Of a DNA stretch of 64,000 nucleotides, positions 1 through 11,722 are shown one piece after another. The notes under the pieces are model-generated. The model saw only the letters and a list, made by a program, of their open reading frames with translations, was not told the DNA's origin and ran no database searches. A program made the translations under genes and the position numbers. The stretch is from Sphagnum magellanicum (taxonomy: Eukaryota > Streptophyta > Sphagnopsida > Sphagnales > Sphagnaceae): the NCBI GenBank assembly GCA_021904315.1, contig CM038919.1, forward strand, positions 9,610,001-9,674,000, read 5' to 3'. Each line of letters opens with the position of its first letter. Within the stretch, counting starts at the first letter, position 1.

Positions 1-6
1 TGTTAA

Positions 7-216
7 TATGCAACTACCAATGAAAAAGATTCTTATGCATTGAATTACGCATTTTTAAAGTATACCCAATTTAATATTCAAAAGTACATTACATGGCCCA
101 AAAAGTTGGGCAAGGGGACACAAGCATGGGATTACAAAGTTGGGAAAGATTATGAATTAAGGCCTAGAGAGCTATACACATTGATGAAAACTAAGTATTT
201 GATTTCTTTATTTTGA
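7..216 (+). other. Unrecognised coding-like open segment (partial)
   Basis: Frame 1 stays open for about 70 codons in very AT-rich DNA where stops are frequent. The translation is not low-complexity: it has WPKKLGKGTQAWDY followed by KDYELRPRELYTLMK, a mix of charged and aromatic residues typical of a folded domain. There is no ATG at its start, and it may run in from the left of the window. A possible splice donor (GTATTT) follows the LMKTK residues near 194. I do not recognise the family. It could be an exon of a real gene mostly outside the window, or a relic of a transposon ORF. Confidence 0.25.
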
Positions 217-3200
217 TCATGTTAAAAAAAAAGGTAAAACTTGAATGTTGTGTAAGATTTTTTTGAGTTGCTTATCATCTAATAGGTATGGGAATTAAAT
301 TTGGATATTTTTGTTGATTTTTTTCCATGAGTTATTTGTGATCTGGCAAAGGTGGCAAAAGAAATCGGTGAATTCATGGTTGGGGCATCACAATAGGAAT
401 TCCATGACACCTTTTTGTCCTGTGTCCTAAATTTTGAAGCAAAATCAATGTCATGAAATGCTAAACAATGAAAGGGGGATAGGTATGTTTGGGCTTTCAA
501 CTAATAAGTGTTATATGAATGATTCAAATCAATTAAACAAATTTTTAATGTCTTATCATGTATAAACCAAAAAGGAGTGCAGGATTTCAAAACATTTTCA
601 AAGTGGCAAACTCTCATTTGGAGCGCCAAAACCCTATTAAAAACATCAAATAATGTTCTAGTTTTGCACCCACATCTCCTATACTTGTTTCCAAACCTTT
701 GGATGTAATTTTGTAATTAACAAAGTAATTTGATTTTCTTTATTAATGTAGTTTTTTTTATGAAAAAATCTAGAACTCTAGCATCAATTCTAAAAAATTT
801 GATGATTTATCATACTATTTAAATTTATGCCCTCATATTAAACATACTTTATTCTATTTATGGTTAAAATATGGAACAATTTGAACAAATATTATTAGTC
901 CTATTGATTCCTATTGGATAAAACAACCCAATGAGACATGATTCCAGAGCCATCTTTCAAGACATTTAAGGACATTTTTTAATCATCTAAATCACAAAAA
1001 TCAACACCATTTTAGTCAAAAAATATGTGAGTATCTAATGAAAAAAGAAAATTTATCAAATAAATTATTTCGTAAATGTAATGGTCATTCAAAGTTAATG
1101 TTTTAAGAGTGATTTGGAGTAAAACATTCCTTTTGTGTGCCCCAACCTTGAATGGACCCAAATGCAAATGGTCAATGTTGTGATGAATTCTTTATGGAAT
1201 GTAATATGAGCAAAACTTTGAATATGTTTTTGGTGATTTTTAGAAAATATGCATGATCTAGCAAATGCAAATAATTGAATGCAAAGTGTGATTAGTTCTT
1301 GAATTATAAAAGTTCCATGGTAGAAGTCACAACTTGTATACATCAATTTTATTTTTCCATAAGTTCTTTGATTTAAATTACAAAGGTGGAAAGTGAAATG
1401 CAAAGGTCTCCATTTGCTTTGAATTGTTTATGGACCAATAAAGCTTTTATTTAAATGCTTTAATTGTGAATTTTTTGGGAGGTGTTTATCATATAATGTA
1501 TATGGAAAATCTAACAATTGTTTAACATCAAGGTATTACGTTGTGTTATGCCACTATTCAAAGGGTTATTAGCCTTGATTTATAAATTCAACTTAGGAAC
1601 ATTTATCAACTTCAAGTTCATAAATTGAACTTAGGTAATTATGTTTACCTATAATAGATAACACTAATTATGTTTGACAACATGTTTAAACGTGTTATTT
1701 AAAGTGTGCATAAAGGTTCTACTTTCCAAAGACTTGTTGGAAGGTCAAGATGGTTAGACATTGAAGGACCATATGTGTAATTGCATGTTGTGTCATTTTC
1801 CCAATGTGGATGGCCAAATTGACTTATTTTTAGTGGTGGTCCCTACCTACTTATAATATATGTTGTGTGGGAAATCTTTGGGGGGCATCATTATGTTGAT
1901 TCAAAGTTGGCATATAAGTTTTTTTACAGCACCATTAGTAAAAATATTGATTGAAAAATAGTTTTGCCTTCAATGCACCAAGTAGACATCGGTACCTATT
2001 TCTATGGTCAAATAATAAGAATATTGTAAGTTTTTCTTTCGTATGATTCACATTTGGTTGAGGATTTGGAGGATTGTAATTAGGTGATTAACGATGGGGT
2101 TCACATTTGCACCCACCCTAATAGTCTTTCACTTTAGAACAAAGATGTCTATTCATGATGGATTTCACAACAATAATTTACTATGTTGTTATTTGACTTA
2201 AAAGGACTTTAGCCCTAGATAGGGGGTGGTTTAGGTATGATGCACCAAGTATGATGTTTCTATGTTATTTTTTGTGATGTGTGGACAACAATTGGTGTAA
2301 GCCCCAATATGGTAGCACACAATAGATATTAAAATGGTTAGATTGACATTTGGGTGCATGTCCTACATTATTTCATTGGTTATGCAATACATTTATATTC
2401 CTAAGGTTGGTTTGTCATTTGAAGTAATCTTAATCCACCTTTGACCCACTATCTTCATGAGTTACAATCACCTTATGTATTCTTGTGATGACCTATGTGG
2501 GTTTGGTAAAACATCATTGTTACATAATATGTACTTTGATTGTTAAAGTTGTTGGACATCAGTTAATTCAACATGAAATTTGAATACATAGATGTGATTG
2601 CATTTTCAACCCTCCCAAACACCAAGCTCTTGGTTTAGATCCACCCCATGAAGATGTAATTTTTCATGGGCATACAAGTGGGTGGAACTTGTTGGGTTGT
2701 ACGTTTCAGTTTCTTGCAATGATTATTTTGGTTGTTTGTTTATCACCAAACAAACACATTTCATGAAAAAACCATGTGCATTTACATGTTAGCATTTGTA
2801 ATAGGTATTTATCTATGAAGGAAGGTAGTATGTTGGTTCTGCCCATAGGGAAAAGACTACGCATTTGTGCAAGATTTATACTTGGGGATTAAATTTTGGT
2901 TCATTCATTAGCCAATTTGGAAATGACAAGTGTTCACAAAATGAATTTTTTTATATGGATGTAATTTTCCATGTTTAGGTGGATGTAACCCTAAGTACAT
3001 TCCCATGATGTGTTCCCCATGGCTTCAAACCTGAAGGAATAAATATGCCATGGCCAATTCCAAGCTCTAGAATTGGCACTACTTGGCCCATTCTACAATA
3101 CTTCCTATGATTTAAATTTCAATCCAAAAATTAAAGTTTTTTTTCATATTCTATTTCTATTCAGGTGACCATCATTGTTGTATTATCGCCATTGCTTCAC

Positions 3201-3454
3201 CTGCCCTCAATTCTCTTTTCTCCGAGTATATTTACGTTGCAATAACATCCTTGCAAAAGAGGGTTTCTTTTTTTGTTTGGTCCCCTTTCTTTTTGGGCTG
3301 CTCTTTTTCTTTTTGTCTCTATTTCTCTAACTTTTTCAATTTGTTGTTATTATTTCTGGTCCATGTCCTCAACTTTGGGCTTGCTATATCAAGTGTGGAA
3401 AAGGAGAGGTTAGAAGGGAGGTGAAGTGGCCAATGGGGGGTGGTGGGAGAAGAA
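217..3454. other. AT-rich spacer, no gene seen
   Basis: Short open frames occur on both strands but are low in complexity and match nothing I know. No terminal repeats, RNA genes or tandem arrays stand out. Confidence 0.5.
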
Positions 3455-3638
3455 ATGAGTACCACTAGGCTTGGAGTAATGGCAAGAGGAAGAGGAAGTG
3501 TAAAGATACCTCCAAGTGCAATGGAGGTAATGTAAAGCTTGAAAGAGATAGTGGAAAACAATGACAATGAGATTTATGCAACATTAAAAGAATGTAACAT
3601 GGATTTGAACAAAACTGCACAACAACTCTTCAATCAAA
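3455..3638 (+). pseudogene. GBF-interacting protein 1-like (DUF1296) first-exon fragment
   Basis: An ATG at 3455 opens a frame reading MSTTRLGVMARGRGSVKIPP, then SLKEIVENNDNEIYATLKEC and NMDLNKTAQQLFNQ. This is the UBA-like N-terminal DUF1296 domain of plant GBF-interacting protein 1 (GIP1), whose hallmark is a KEIV...EIYA.LKECNMDPN..A..LL.QD pattern. GIP1 proteins act in the nucleus or as chaperone-like cofactors of G-box-binding bZIP factors. One stop codon (TAA, 3533-3535) interrupts the frame where relatives usually have Gln, consistent with a C-to-T change. The match ends at Q-(3637), where real GIP1 genes usually have an exon boundary, and a GT lies exactly there. No second exon is visible downstream, so this is a broken first exon: either a truncated copy or a fragment carried by a mobile element. 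Confidence 0.65.
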
Positions 3639-3798
3639 GTGTCATTATTTTCACCTATTTTTTTAATATTCTTTTTTGTGATATCTATATTTGCAACATT
3701 TTCCCCTTTTTTCATTGTGAGGTTGTGTTTTTGGTTTCAGTTGCCAAGAACTTGGCATTGTGGTTTGTTTCCTCTATACACACAACATTATCTATATT

Positions 3799-3830
3799 CA
3801 GTGTTGGTTGCCAGAACCTAAAAACGAGTA
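3799..3830. repeat. Orphan hAT-like terminal motif
   Basis: CAGTGTTGGTTGCCAGAACC at 3799 resembles the CAGTGTTGG ends of the hAT elements found elsewhere in this window. I found no matching opposite end or target-site duplication within the next kilobase. It may be a truncated element or chance. Confidence 0.25.
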
Positions 3831-4399
3831 TTTTCTATCCGTTCACGAGAAGAGTGCAATTCTTTCTCATAGGAAATTGTGAAAGCATCTCATTTAGGTG
3901 TACCGTTCCATTAGGATGTTTTAGGACCATTACTAAATGAAAGTCTAATGTCTCTAGATATCTTCTACAAAATGGAACTAAGTTATATGTATATTTAGAA
4001 CCTTCTCTTTTGTTGAATAGTACCTATAGTGTTACCCCAAGGGCGTGTATGGACAATGTGGCATGTAGTCATTTTTAAGAATGCATTTGGCATTGCACTA
4101 ACTATAATTAAAGCTTTTAGGTTTACTATATTGGTAGCTCTAGCTTTGGGGCTCTTGGGCTTTGGAACAAGCTTTTAGAAAAGATTGATCAAAAGCTTCG
4201 TTACTAGTTATGCTTGATTGCCTCCAACACAAAACAATCTTTCATGTTACTTCCACATGTGATTGTCATCTTCACACACTCCAACAAATTCCCAAAGGTG
4301 GATTTGATCAAATATGTGAAGGGGACAGTGGAAAACCTTAGGAACCAATTTGAGAATTTCATCAACATCATAGAGTTTCATGTTGTAGAGGCTAGGTTT

Positions 4400-4622
4400 T
4401 TAGTTTTTAGACATTTCAATTTTCAATTTTCATTATTTAGACATTTCAATTTTTAATTCTCAAAATTCAAACATTTCAGTTTTTATTTTTCAATATTTAA
4501 ACGTTTCAGTTTTCAATTCTCAGTATTCAAACATTTCAATTTTCAATATTCAAACATTTCAGTTTTTAGTTTTTAGTATTCAAACATTTTAGTTTTCAAA
4601 AATTTAAATTCCAAACATTCCA
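4400..4622. repeat. AT-rich minisatellite, ACATTTCA-containing unit
   Basis: About seven degenerate copies of a 25-30 bp unit, built from ATTCAAACATTTCAGTTTT followed by TTCAATT-type sequence. Units vary in length and are diverged, so the array is old. No coding capacity. Confidence 0.75.
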
Positions 4623-4845
4623 TATATTATAGTACCTTGGCAGGTTTGGCACATGCCTCCCAAAAAATTAATTATTTTTGAATATTCAATTTCGAAAAAA
4701 AAAATACTCTTAAAGATTCTTTATTTTCCTTTCTAAAGACTTAGTCTTTGGAATAAAATATTGGTCATGGTCATATAACTTTGGACAGAGCCATTACGCA
4801 ATGAGCTGCTTGTTTTGTTTTGCAGTTATGAGATCTTGTTTTTGG

Positions 4846-4905
4846 TGTCCTTTGGAAAGCTCTTGACGAGTAGAGGTGCATGGGCTTGGTTCCATGATGT
4901 TTGGA
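4846..4905 (+). repeat. Dispersed repeat, copy 1 (GGAAAGC...GGGGTGCA family)
   Basis: The segment TTTGGAAAGCTCTTGACGAG then TAGAGGTGCA is a diverged copy of sequence also found near 40,454 and 47,371. The other two copies share additional downstream sequence, so this is the shortest. Probably a remnant of a retroelement leader or LTR; the family is not identified. Confidence 0.4.
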
Positions 4906-5364
4906 CTTGCAGTGCAAAAGTTTTTGAATATTGAATGATTTCTTCCCTGAAAATTAAATTAATTCATAGTTCAAAATTTCGGAGGAATTGGAATCTGCCT
5001 TTGGTGTTGTTGTCTTGATGAGCAGGATTTAATGGAATTTATTTGGTAAGATTTGGATTCAGAATGTGGGGAATATTGAATTTTTAAGTGATATTGAATA
5101 TTGAATATTGAATTTTTAAGTGATATTTAATATTGAAATTTTGTATAGGATAATGGTAGTGATACAATGGCTTCTATTTTTCGAGGTCTTGCTGCAAGCA
5201 GCCAGTAGTCTTGAGTCCTGGGACCAGAAAAACCACAGAAGACCCAATAGGGCTGCCATTATCCAGTGTAGTGAATGGGGCAATTTTTTTCATTCATTTG
5301 AACAGATTGGAAAGAAAACCTGGCAAATATAAAATCAGAGCACAGACCTGAGACATGAAAAGAT

Positions 5365-5409
5365 TTCATCCACTGTAAGAACACAGTGGAAGGTCTTACA
5401 GTGGATGAA
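5365..5409. repeat. Perfect 16-bp inverted repeat (hairpin)
   Basis: TTCATCCACTGTAAGA (5365-5380) and its exact reverse complement TCTTACAGTGGATGAA (5394-5409) flank a 13-nt loop. The loop itself contains CACAGTGG, echoing the arm sequence. No flanking gene or poly-T suggests a terminator or small-RNA role. A (GT)n/(T)n tract follows at 5424-5449. Confidence 0.8.
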
Positions 5410-5449
5410 TTGTCCAGCTGCCTGGTGTGTGTGTGTGTTTTTTTTTTTC

Positions 5450-7149
5450 AATTTTCTCATGTTGTACCAAAAGTGATGATCAGTCACAATTGGATTTAGC
5501 CAAATGTGATTGCAAAACAAATAGAGAAATTAAAAAAACTAGGAATCGTATTACATCTTCGGGAACCACTAGAATCTAGTAGCCAAATATGGCAAAAGAA
5601 AATCTGCCCAAATCCACCAAAAGTCTTGGCCATTCACTTTCATCCTTGAAATGTGAGGATGTTTTTTTTTTAAAAAAAAAATTTAATTTCCTTTGACAAT
5701 GTTGCTTGGGACTGTTTTTTAAACAGCAAAATGGTGAATTTTCTCCACCAAAAAAATCACTGCTTTCATTGTGTGCTATCATACCAGGAAAAAATAATCT
5801 GTGCTATAGTAGTTGAAAATTTTAAGCATCTTCCTATTATCTTTGTGGTATTTTTTTCTTTTAATTTAAGTTCATTTTAAAGAAAGTAATTGGGGCTTTA
5901 TTAAAATTTGGGTGGGCTTTACCAAAACCATAAAACCCATGCAAGGAACAGAAACCCTGTTGTCACATTTGGCTCAATTCCTTTAAATCTTATTAAAATG
6001 AGATTTGAAACATTATGCAAGAACTGATTAAAACACATCAATTTTAAAATAAATAAAATTATTTTTTGAGATATAATTTTTAAAAATTAATTCAATGTTA
6101 TTTTAAACCTTCAATATAACTTTGATGAAGATTTAATAACAAAAATTATGATGAAAGTAAATTTTAATTGATTTTTTTTGGTTTTGTTGTTGCTTTTTAT
6201 GTCATAAAAATTTATTATTTTCTTAAGATAGTAGATATGCATGTATGATTTTAGGTTTTACCAAGCATGCAAGGGGCAAACACAATTAGTTTATAAAGTT
6301 GGGTGGCGTACAATAGGGTTTATAGGTAAAAATTTAGGGAGGGCAAAGGGGTTAATTTTATTTTTATTTATTTTTCCTCTTTCACGGGTTTGTTTTTTTT
6401 ATTATGGGGTTTCAATAGGTATAAGGAGTGGATAATTCAATTAGATTGAAAGAATTACAAGTTGTAATTGGAGCTTTAAAAAACAGGGACAAGGGGTTAG
6501 GATTATTTTTTCCTTTTCAAAAGGGGTTTTTTTTAAGTGAGGACGAGAGGATAGGGTAATTCCACCCCTTTCCAAAGAAGGTTTTTTTTAAGGGATTGGG
6601 ATAGATGACTTTTTTTTGGTATGGAAACTAACCCAAAGGGTTGTTTCTTGGGTGGCATGGGAAGGAGAAGTTTGGTTGTTTTTCAAGGCAAGAAGGTGGG
6701 ATTTTTTAAAATTTCCAAGGAATTATTCTTTTGGTGGTGTGGAATGGGGTGTTTGGAGAAAGTAGATGTCTTTTTTTCTTTTGTGATATGGTGATTTAAT
6801 GAATATTTTTTCTCAAAAAAATATTTTATAAAATTTAATATCTTTTTTTGGGGAATGGAAAAATTTCAACACAAAAAATTCAATTTAAAGTTTTAACTAA
6901 ACTTTAAAATTATATTTTGTCTAAAATTGAACATTTAATACATTTAACCAACAAAGGGGGAAAAAAAATGTATTTTTCTGTGTGTTTAAATTTTTGTATG
7001 TACATGATAAAAAATTTGACGTTTAACAAATAATAATAATATATTAAGTGAAATAAAAATAATGGTTAAATAGTGGAGAAAATTTTAAGGTTTATGTATT
7101 AATATGTTTCAAATTTAGGTTGAACTATTTAAAGTTTGGGGTAAGAATG
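5450..7149. other. AT-rich spacer, no gene seen
   Basis: Open frames here are short and uninformative. The stretch 6440-6780 is strikingly purine/T-rich and contains a diverged direct repeat of a motif like CTTTTCAAAAGGGGTTTTTT (near 6513 and 6569). Nothing recognisable as a domain. Confidence 0.5.
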
Positions 7150-7372
7150 AAGTGCATAATTCAAATTCATAAGATGCCAAGGGTATTGATGTCTTGTTCA
7201 TTATTAAATCACAACATAGTCGCCAAACCATGGTTCATCAATATCCATGGTTAACGGTAGATATTTACCATAATCAGAGTTATTAAAAATTAGTAATTAA
7301 AATTTATAAGATGTCAAGGGTATTGATGTCTTGTTCATTGTTAGACCATAATCTAGCCACCAAACCATGGAT
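7150..7372. repeat. Two-copy tandem duplication, about 138-bp period
   Basis: A block centred on AAGGGTATTGATGTCTTGTT and ending with CCAAACCATGG occurs at about 7157-7234 and again at 7296-7370, with a few substitutions. It lies just upstream of the rolling-circle transposon relic and may be part of its 5' leader. Confidence 0.7.
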
Positions 7373-7718
7373 ATGATCCTTTATTGTTAAGTTGAAATTG
7401 ATCATATTAAAGTCAATATAAAATAGACAAAGGTTTAAAGTTAGGTTTAAATTTAAGTTTAGGGTTTAAGTTAAGTCTTTTGTCCCATATAAATATAACA
7501 TTATATGTTTGTTTTCTTTCTTTTTTCACAACAAGAACAATGTGTTTAATTTAAGCTTTCACTGTTTGTTGACTATTTTGTTACTTTTTTTATAAATCTA
7601 TGTTTTTGCAAGTGTATGTTTTGTCGTCTGCTTTTGCAACTTTTAGTTTTGCCAAGTGTTATTTCATTTGTTTATTGTCAAATTCATTTTGCTAAGTTCT
7701 TTTTCTTTTTTTTCCACA

Positions 7719-8511
7719 ATGGCTGTTGTTCTAATGAAGGAAGCTACATTAGTTGTTAAAGTGGATGATTAGATTTTAAAATTAAAGATGTCGCATTTGA
7801 AACAAGGTGTTGAATAGGTATGGCACCTTTGATTAAATTACGAATAGAAGCATGGAAGATCCATGTTATGCATATTTGCATTGTGATTTGTTGGATAGTG
7901 CAGTTTTGACCATAATCACCTTGAAGGTGAAATCACCTTATATAGAAATGCATGAACAACATTTGTAGAAAGGCATGTTTGTGAAGGTCAAAAAATTTGG
8001 CATTGAATCAAAGTTTTAAAAAGGTTTTGAGAAGGGTGACAAGCATGTTGTCATCACAATTCAGTCAACAACCATTGTGTTGTTAATTCCTACATTCTAG
8101 CTTGAGTTAATTCTAATGTTTTTTCACATGGATTCCATTAGGGAATTCAAAAGTTATATTTAGAATTGGAGGTCTGCTACCATTGTTGTCATTGTCATTG
8201 GTGTAAGGGGAGTAGGGGATAGCAAAGGTGAAAAAAAATTGTTGATTGTAGATGAAGAAGGTGAATTTCACCAAAACGTTTTTACTCTTGGTAACAATTT
8301 CAATATAGAATATGAACAACTTCTTGAAGCGTACAATGGAGGCCATTATGGAATGCATTTAATAAAAAATGTGACAACAACAAAAGGAGATCAATATTTG
8401 AAGGCACAACATTACATAATTTTTTAAAAAGTTGTGGATGAAGTTATTGAAACTTGTCTTCTTCAGTTACACAACAAATTATCAAGTGCTCAATTTACAT
8501 TCAAAGAGGTA
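7719..8511 (+). pseudogene. RPA-like OB-fold protein, exon 1 (transposon-encoded)
   Basis: A frame opening at ATG 7719 and, after a shift near 7850, running to 8511 reads as an OB-fold protein interrupted by several stop codons. Recognisable stretches include SPYIEMHEQHL, KGMFVKVKKFGIESK, KGDKHVVITIQSTTIV and LIVDEEGEFHQNVFTLGNNF, the last resembling a strand of an RPA70 DNA-binding domain. Replication protein A-like genes are carried by Helentrons and many plant Helitrons and are thought to bind the displaced single strand. The segment ends at ...SSAQFTFKE followed by GTAAAT, a good splice donor, and the frame resumes at a CAG acceptor at 10,381. Stops at several internal positions make it non-functional. 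Confidence 0.55.
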
Positions 8512-10381
8512 AATTCCTATTCTTTCCTTTGCATCATTGAATTTTTTTTCAAATTTACACAAAAAATGTCAAATAGAACTTAATGGTTGTATCATGAACA
8601 ATTATAAAAACTGTTTTTTTAATTTTTTTACATTAGATTTGGGTTTTCTCTTCTAAAAAGAAAAGAATTGGGTTGGGCACTTGAATCTTCTTACTACCTA
8701 GGTAGAAAAAAAACAAAACAAAAAAATGTTCAAACTTAGATTACGAAAGACAACCAAGTTGTTTTTTTTTCTTCACTTGGAGACTTGGTGGTCATTAGAT
8801 CATTCCACACTAAACTAATAGGGACAATCTGGTGGTTAATAGATTGTGTGTTTCTTTTTTCCTTCTTAGAGACCTGCTAGCCACTAAATTGTTCGATGTT
8901 AGATTGTGAAGGACAACTTAGTGCCCACCAAATCTCCAAACAAAAAAAAAAACAAAACAAAAACATGAATTAATGGCTGCTAGATCATCTTTTGTAATCC
9001 AACGTAAATGATTTGGTGGCCACTAGGTTTCCAAGTGAAAAAAGGAAAATGATCTAGTGGCCACCAAATCGTTTTTTGCAATCCAAGTCAACCGATTTAA
9101 TGGCCACCAAATCATTTTTGTCTTTTTATTTTTAATTGGAGACCTAGTGGCCACCAAATGGTTTTTTTTTTGCTTAGAAACGTGGTGGCCATTAGATCAT
9201 TTGATGTTGGATTGTGAACGACCTAGTGGCCAATAGGTCTTTAAGCAAAAAAATAATGACCTCGTGGCCACCAAGTCATCCCTTGTAATCTAGGTTCAAA
9301 CACTTTTTTTTTTTCCTACTTAAGTAGTCAAGAGATTTGGGTGCCCAACCCAATTCTCCTCTTGACTAAGAAGATTTTTTTTTATATAAAAAAAGACCCA
9401 AATTCAATGTAAAAAATAAAATAAAAGCAACCATGTGATTTTTTCTTCCTTAAGGAGGGGAGAACTAGGTAGCCACATAACATTTTCTACTAAAAATGAC
9501 CTATAGAAAATAAAACTACATTAAGATGGTTTTTCTTTATTAGAGCTTTCTAAAGAACAAAAATCCATGTTCTATTGCATAGTATACATAGAGTAGAATG
9601 TTGTTACTAAAAGTGAAAAAATTGTCTTTATATAGTTTAGTGGAATTCCTTTTTCGGTAAAGAATATGGGATAAATTTTTTGGAGTGTGTTTGTTCAAAG
9701 AAAAACATATTGTAATTTTAATATGGTAAGTAGACGAGGATGTGAAAAACCTTTGTGAATAAAGTTTTATAACTTTCTCCGCATTGGTCAATAGTCTTTG
9801 ACCATTGAAAAGATTTTTTAGCCCCTTTCTTGATGCATTTAATGTCACAAAAATCATTGGGTTGTTTAAAAAATGAGCAAGATATGGCTTATGGAGGTGA
9901 AGGAGGTGCAAATGTAAGGTTTAAACATTAAAAAAACCAATTTCTGTTTTACAATATATATGTGTTAGTTTAATGTTTTTTCATTTCAAAAACCATTTGT
10001 AGAGCTTTAAATTTCACATGCATAGCTTTTTAAATCAATCAAAATGAATAACAAACAAAAGTTATATATGGTTTAAAAGAAGGGGGTATAATGTTTTTGG
10101 GTTGTGCTTGAATGACCTTTTCTTCTTGATATTTTTTTGTTGTTATTGAATTTTTTTTATCTTCTTCTTTGTTTTTTTTTAATGTATTAATGCTTTAAAT
10201 TATTATATTTCCATAAAAAAAATTTCATGCACTTCTTATGCATTTCATTATTTTTGTTTACATATTATGTGTATGTGTGTGCATGGTTTTAAAAACTTGA
10301 TTTGCCTTTTTTCACATTTCCTTATGTTTATGTTCATCTTCATTTACATTTTCATTTGAACATATTGTCTTTTTTTCCCAG
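8512..10381 (+). other. Probable intron of the RPA-like gene, enlarged by an insertion
   Basis: Bounded by a GTAAAT donor at 8512 and a TTTTTTTCCCAG acceptor ending at 10,381; translation joins an OB-fold segment to a zinc-ribbon segment across it. The intron contains a foldback element (about 8625-9417) and otherwise AT-rich sequence with no domain. The minus-strand open frame at 9540-9911 is not recognisable. Confidence 0.5.
8625..9417. mobile_element. Foldback/MITE-like element with long inverted arms
   Basis: The left arm (about 8625-8760) and right arm (about 9280-9417) are inverted copies of each other. The core GAATTGGGTTGGGCAC at 8665-8680 has its exact reverse complement at 9341-9356, and similarity extends roughly 130 bp with small indels. 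Between the arms lie many degenerate copies of a motif like GTGGCCACCAAATC in both orientations, with a palindromic GTGGCCAC core. It encodes nothing. Its position inside an intron of a transposon gene makes it a nested insertion. Target-site duplications could not be assigned because the termini are T/A-rich. Confidence 0.65.
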
Positions 10382-10890
10382 GTGACTAGAGTGTTGTCCA
10401 TAATGAGCCCTGTTACACCTCCATTTCAAAAAGTATGTGGGAATTGTCGTGTAGCAGATGTCACCATTTCTATAGCATGTGGTGTTTATTATACCACTTG
10501 TCATTCAAAATCAATGGTTCAAAAATTATGTTTTCTTCATGGTTCCATTGCAACCAATGATGAACCTGTGTTATTGACTATTGAAAGCAAATGGCTTGAA
10601 ACAATTGTGCATATGATAGAATCTAAATTCTTGGATTTGCCTTTTTTAAAACAAGTTCGACTCCTCATTTGAATTTGCATTTATGATAAATTTCGCTTAT
10701 TGACCACATCTACCCTTGTTGGCTCTCAAGAAGACATCCAACAATTTATCCCACAAGCAGAAACTAGTTTGAAAGGTGAAACTTTTGTTGTTCCTTCGAC
10801 AATTATTCATAATGATAATGTCCAATAGATTATGAAATACAAGCTTGATTTTGTTGAATCAAAATCAATTTCTAAACAAAAACCCTTTTA
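10382..10890 (+). pseudogene. RPA-like protein, exon 2 with zinc-ribbon motif
   Basis: Following the acceptor, the frame reads VTRVLSIMSPVTPPFQKVCG, then NCRVADVTISIACGVYYTTC. The CxxC ... YYxxCH arrangement fits the zinc ribbon in the C-terminal OB domain of RPA70-like proteins. The frame continues in phase past a TGA at 10,670 and through TSTLVGSQEDIQQFIPQAE, with another TAG at about 10,826, and fades near 10,890. The family usually binds single-stranded DNA; here it is a relic of the transposon's accessory gene. Confidence 0.5.
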
Positions 10891-11084
10891 CACATTAAGG
10901 TTGTTGATAGTTTTTATGTGACCTTTCTATAATTACCTTTAGTATATGAATAATATCTATATGTAGAAACTCCTTATATCAAAATTTTGGTTTAAATAAC
11001 CCATATTAAATAATCATTTTCATAGTTTTTTCTAGAAAAAAAGGAAAGTTCTCATACATTAATTTTCATCAAGTGTTGAAAATA

Positions 11085-11620
11085 ATTTTAAATGAAACAT
11101 TTTGTATGTGAAGCAATTTTTTAATGAAAGTAGTTTTTGAGTGAAAGCAATTTTAAAATGGAAGCAGTTTTTCAATGAAAGTAGTTTTTTCAATGGAAAA
11201 AGTTTTTTTAATGAAAGAAGTTTTTCAATGAAGGAGTTTTTCAATGAAAGTAATTTTTCAATGTAATGTTTTTTTTTAATGAAAATAGTTATTTAATGCA
11301 AGTAGTTTTTTCAATGAAAGCAGTTTTTCAATGCAAGTAGTTTTTCAATGAAAGTAGTTTTCCAATGCAAGCAATTTTTTTCATGAAAATGGTTTTTTAA
11401 TGAAAGTATATTTTCAATGCAAATTATTTTTTAGTATAAATAGCTTTTCAATGCAAATAATTTTTCAATGTAAGTAGCTTTTCAATGAAAATAATTTTTC
11501 AATACATACAAATTTCTTCTAATTTGATCTTTTTTTCAATCTAGCAAGTTTTCAATTCAAGCAAGTTTTCCATCTAAATAATTTTCCAATATAGAGATTT
11601 TTTCAATTCAAGGAACTTTC
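11085..11620. repeat. Minisatellite, 17-bp-class unit (TTTTTCAATGAAAGTAG)
   Basis: More than 25 degenerate tandem copies of a unit like AATGAAAGTAGTTTTTC, with variation between GAAAGTAG, GCAAGTAG and GAAAGCAG. The 3' copies drift into AATCTAGCAAGTTTTC. It separates the RPA-like gene from the OTU domain inside the transposon relic. The minus-strand open frame across it is only the repeat read in phase. Confidence 0.85.
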
Positions 11621-11722
11621 CAAAAAAAAAAAGTATATAGTCTTAAATGAATTATCGATTCTTTTTTTTAAAAATGTGTTTATATGGGAACCATGCCTTT
11701 GTTTATATAGATTTTCATTAAA

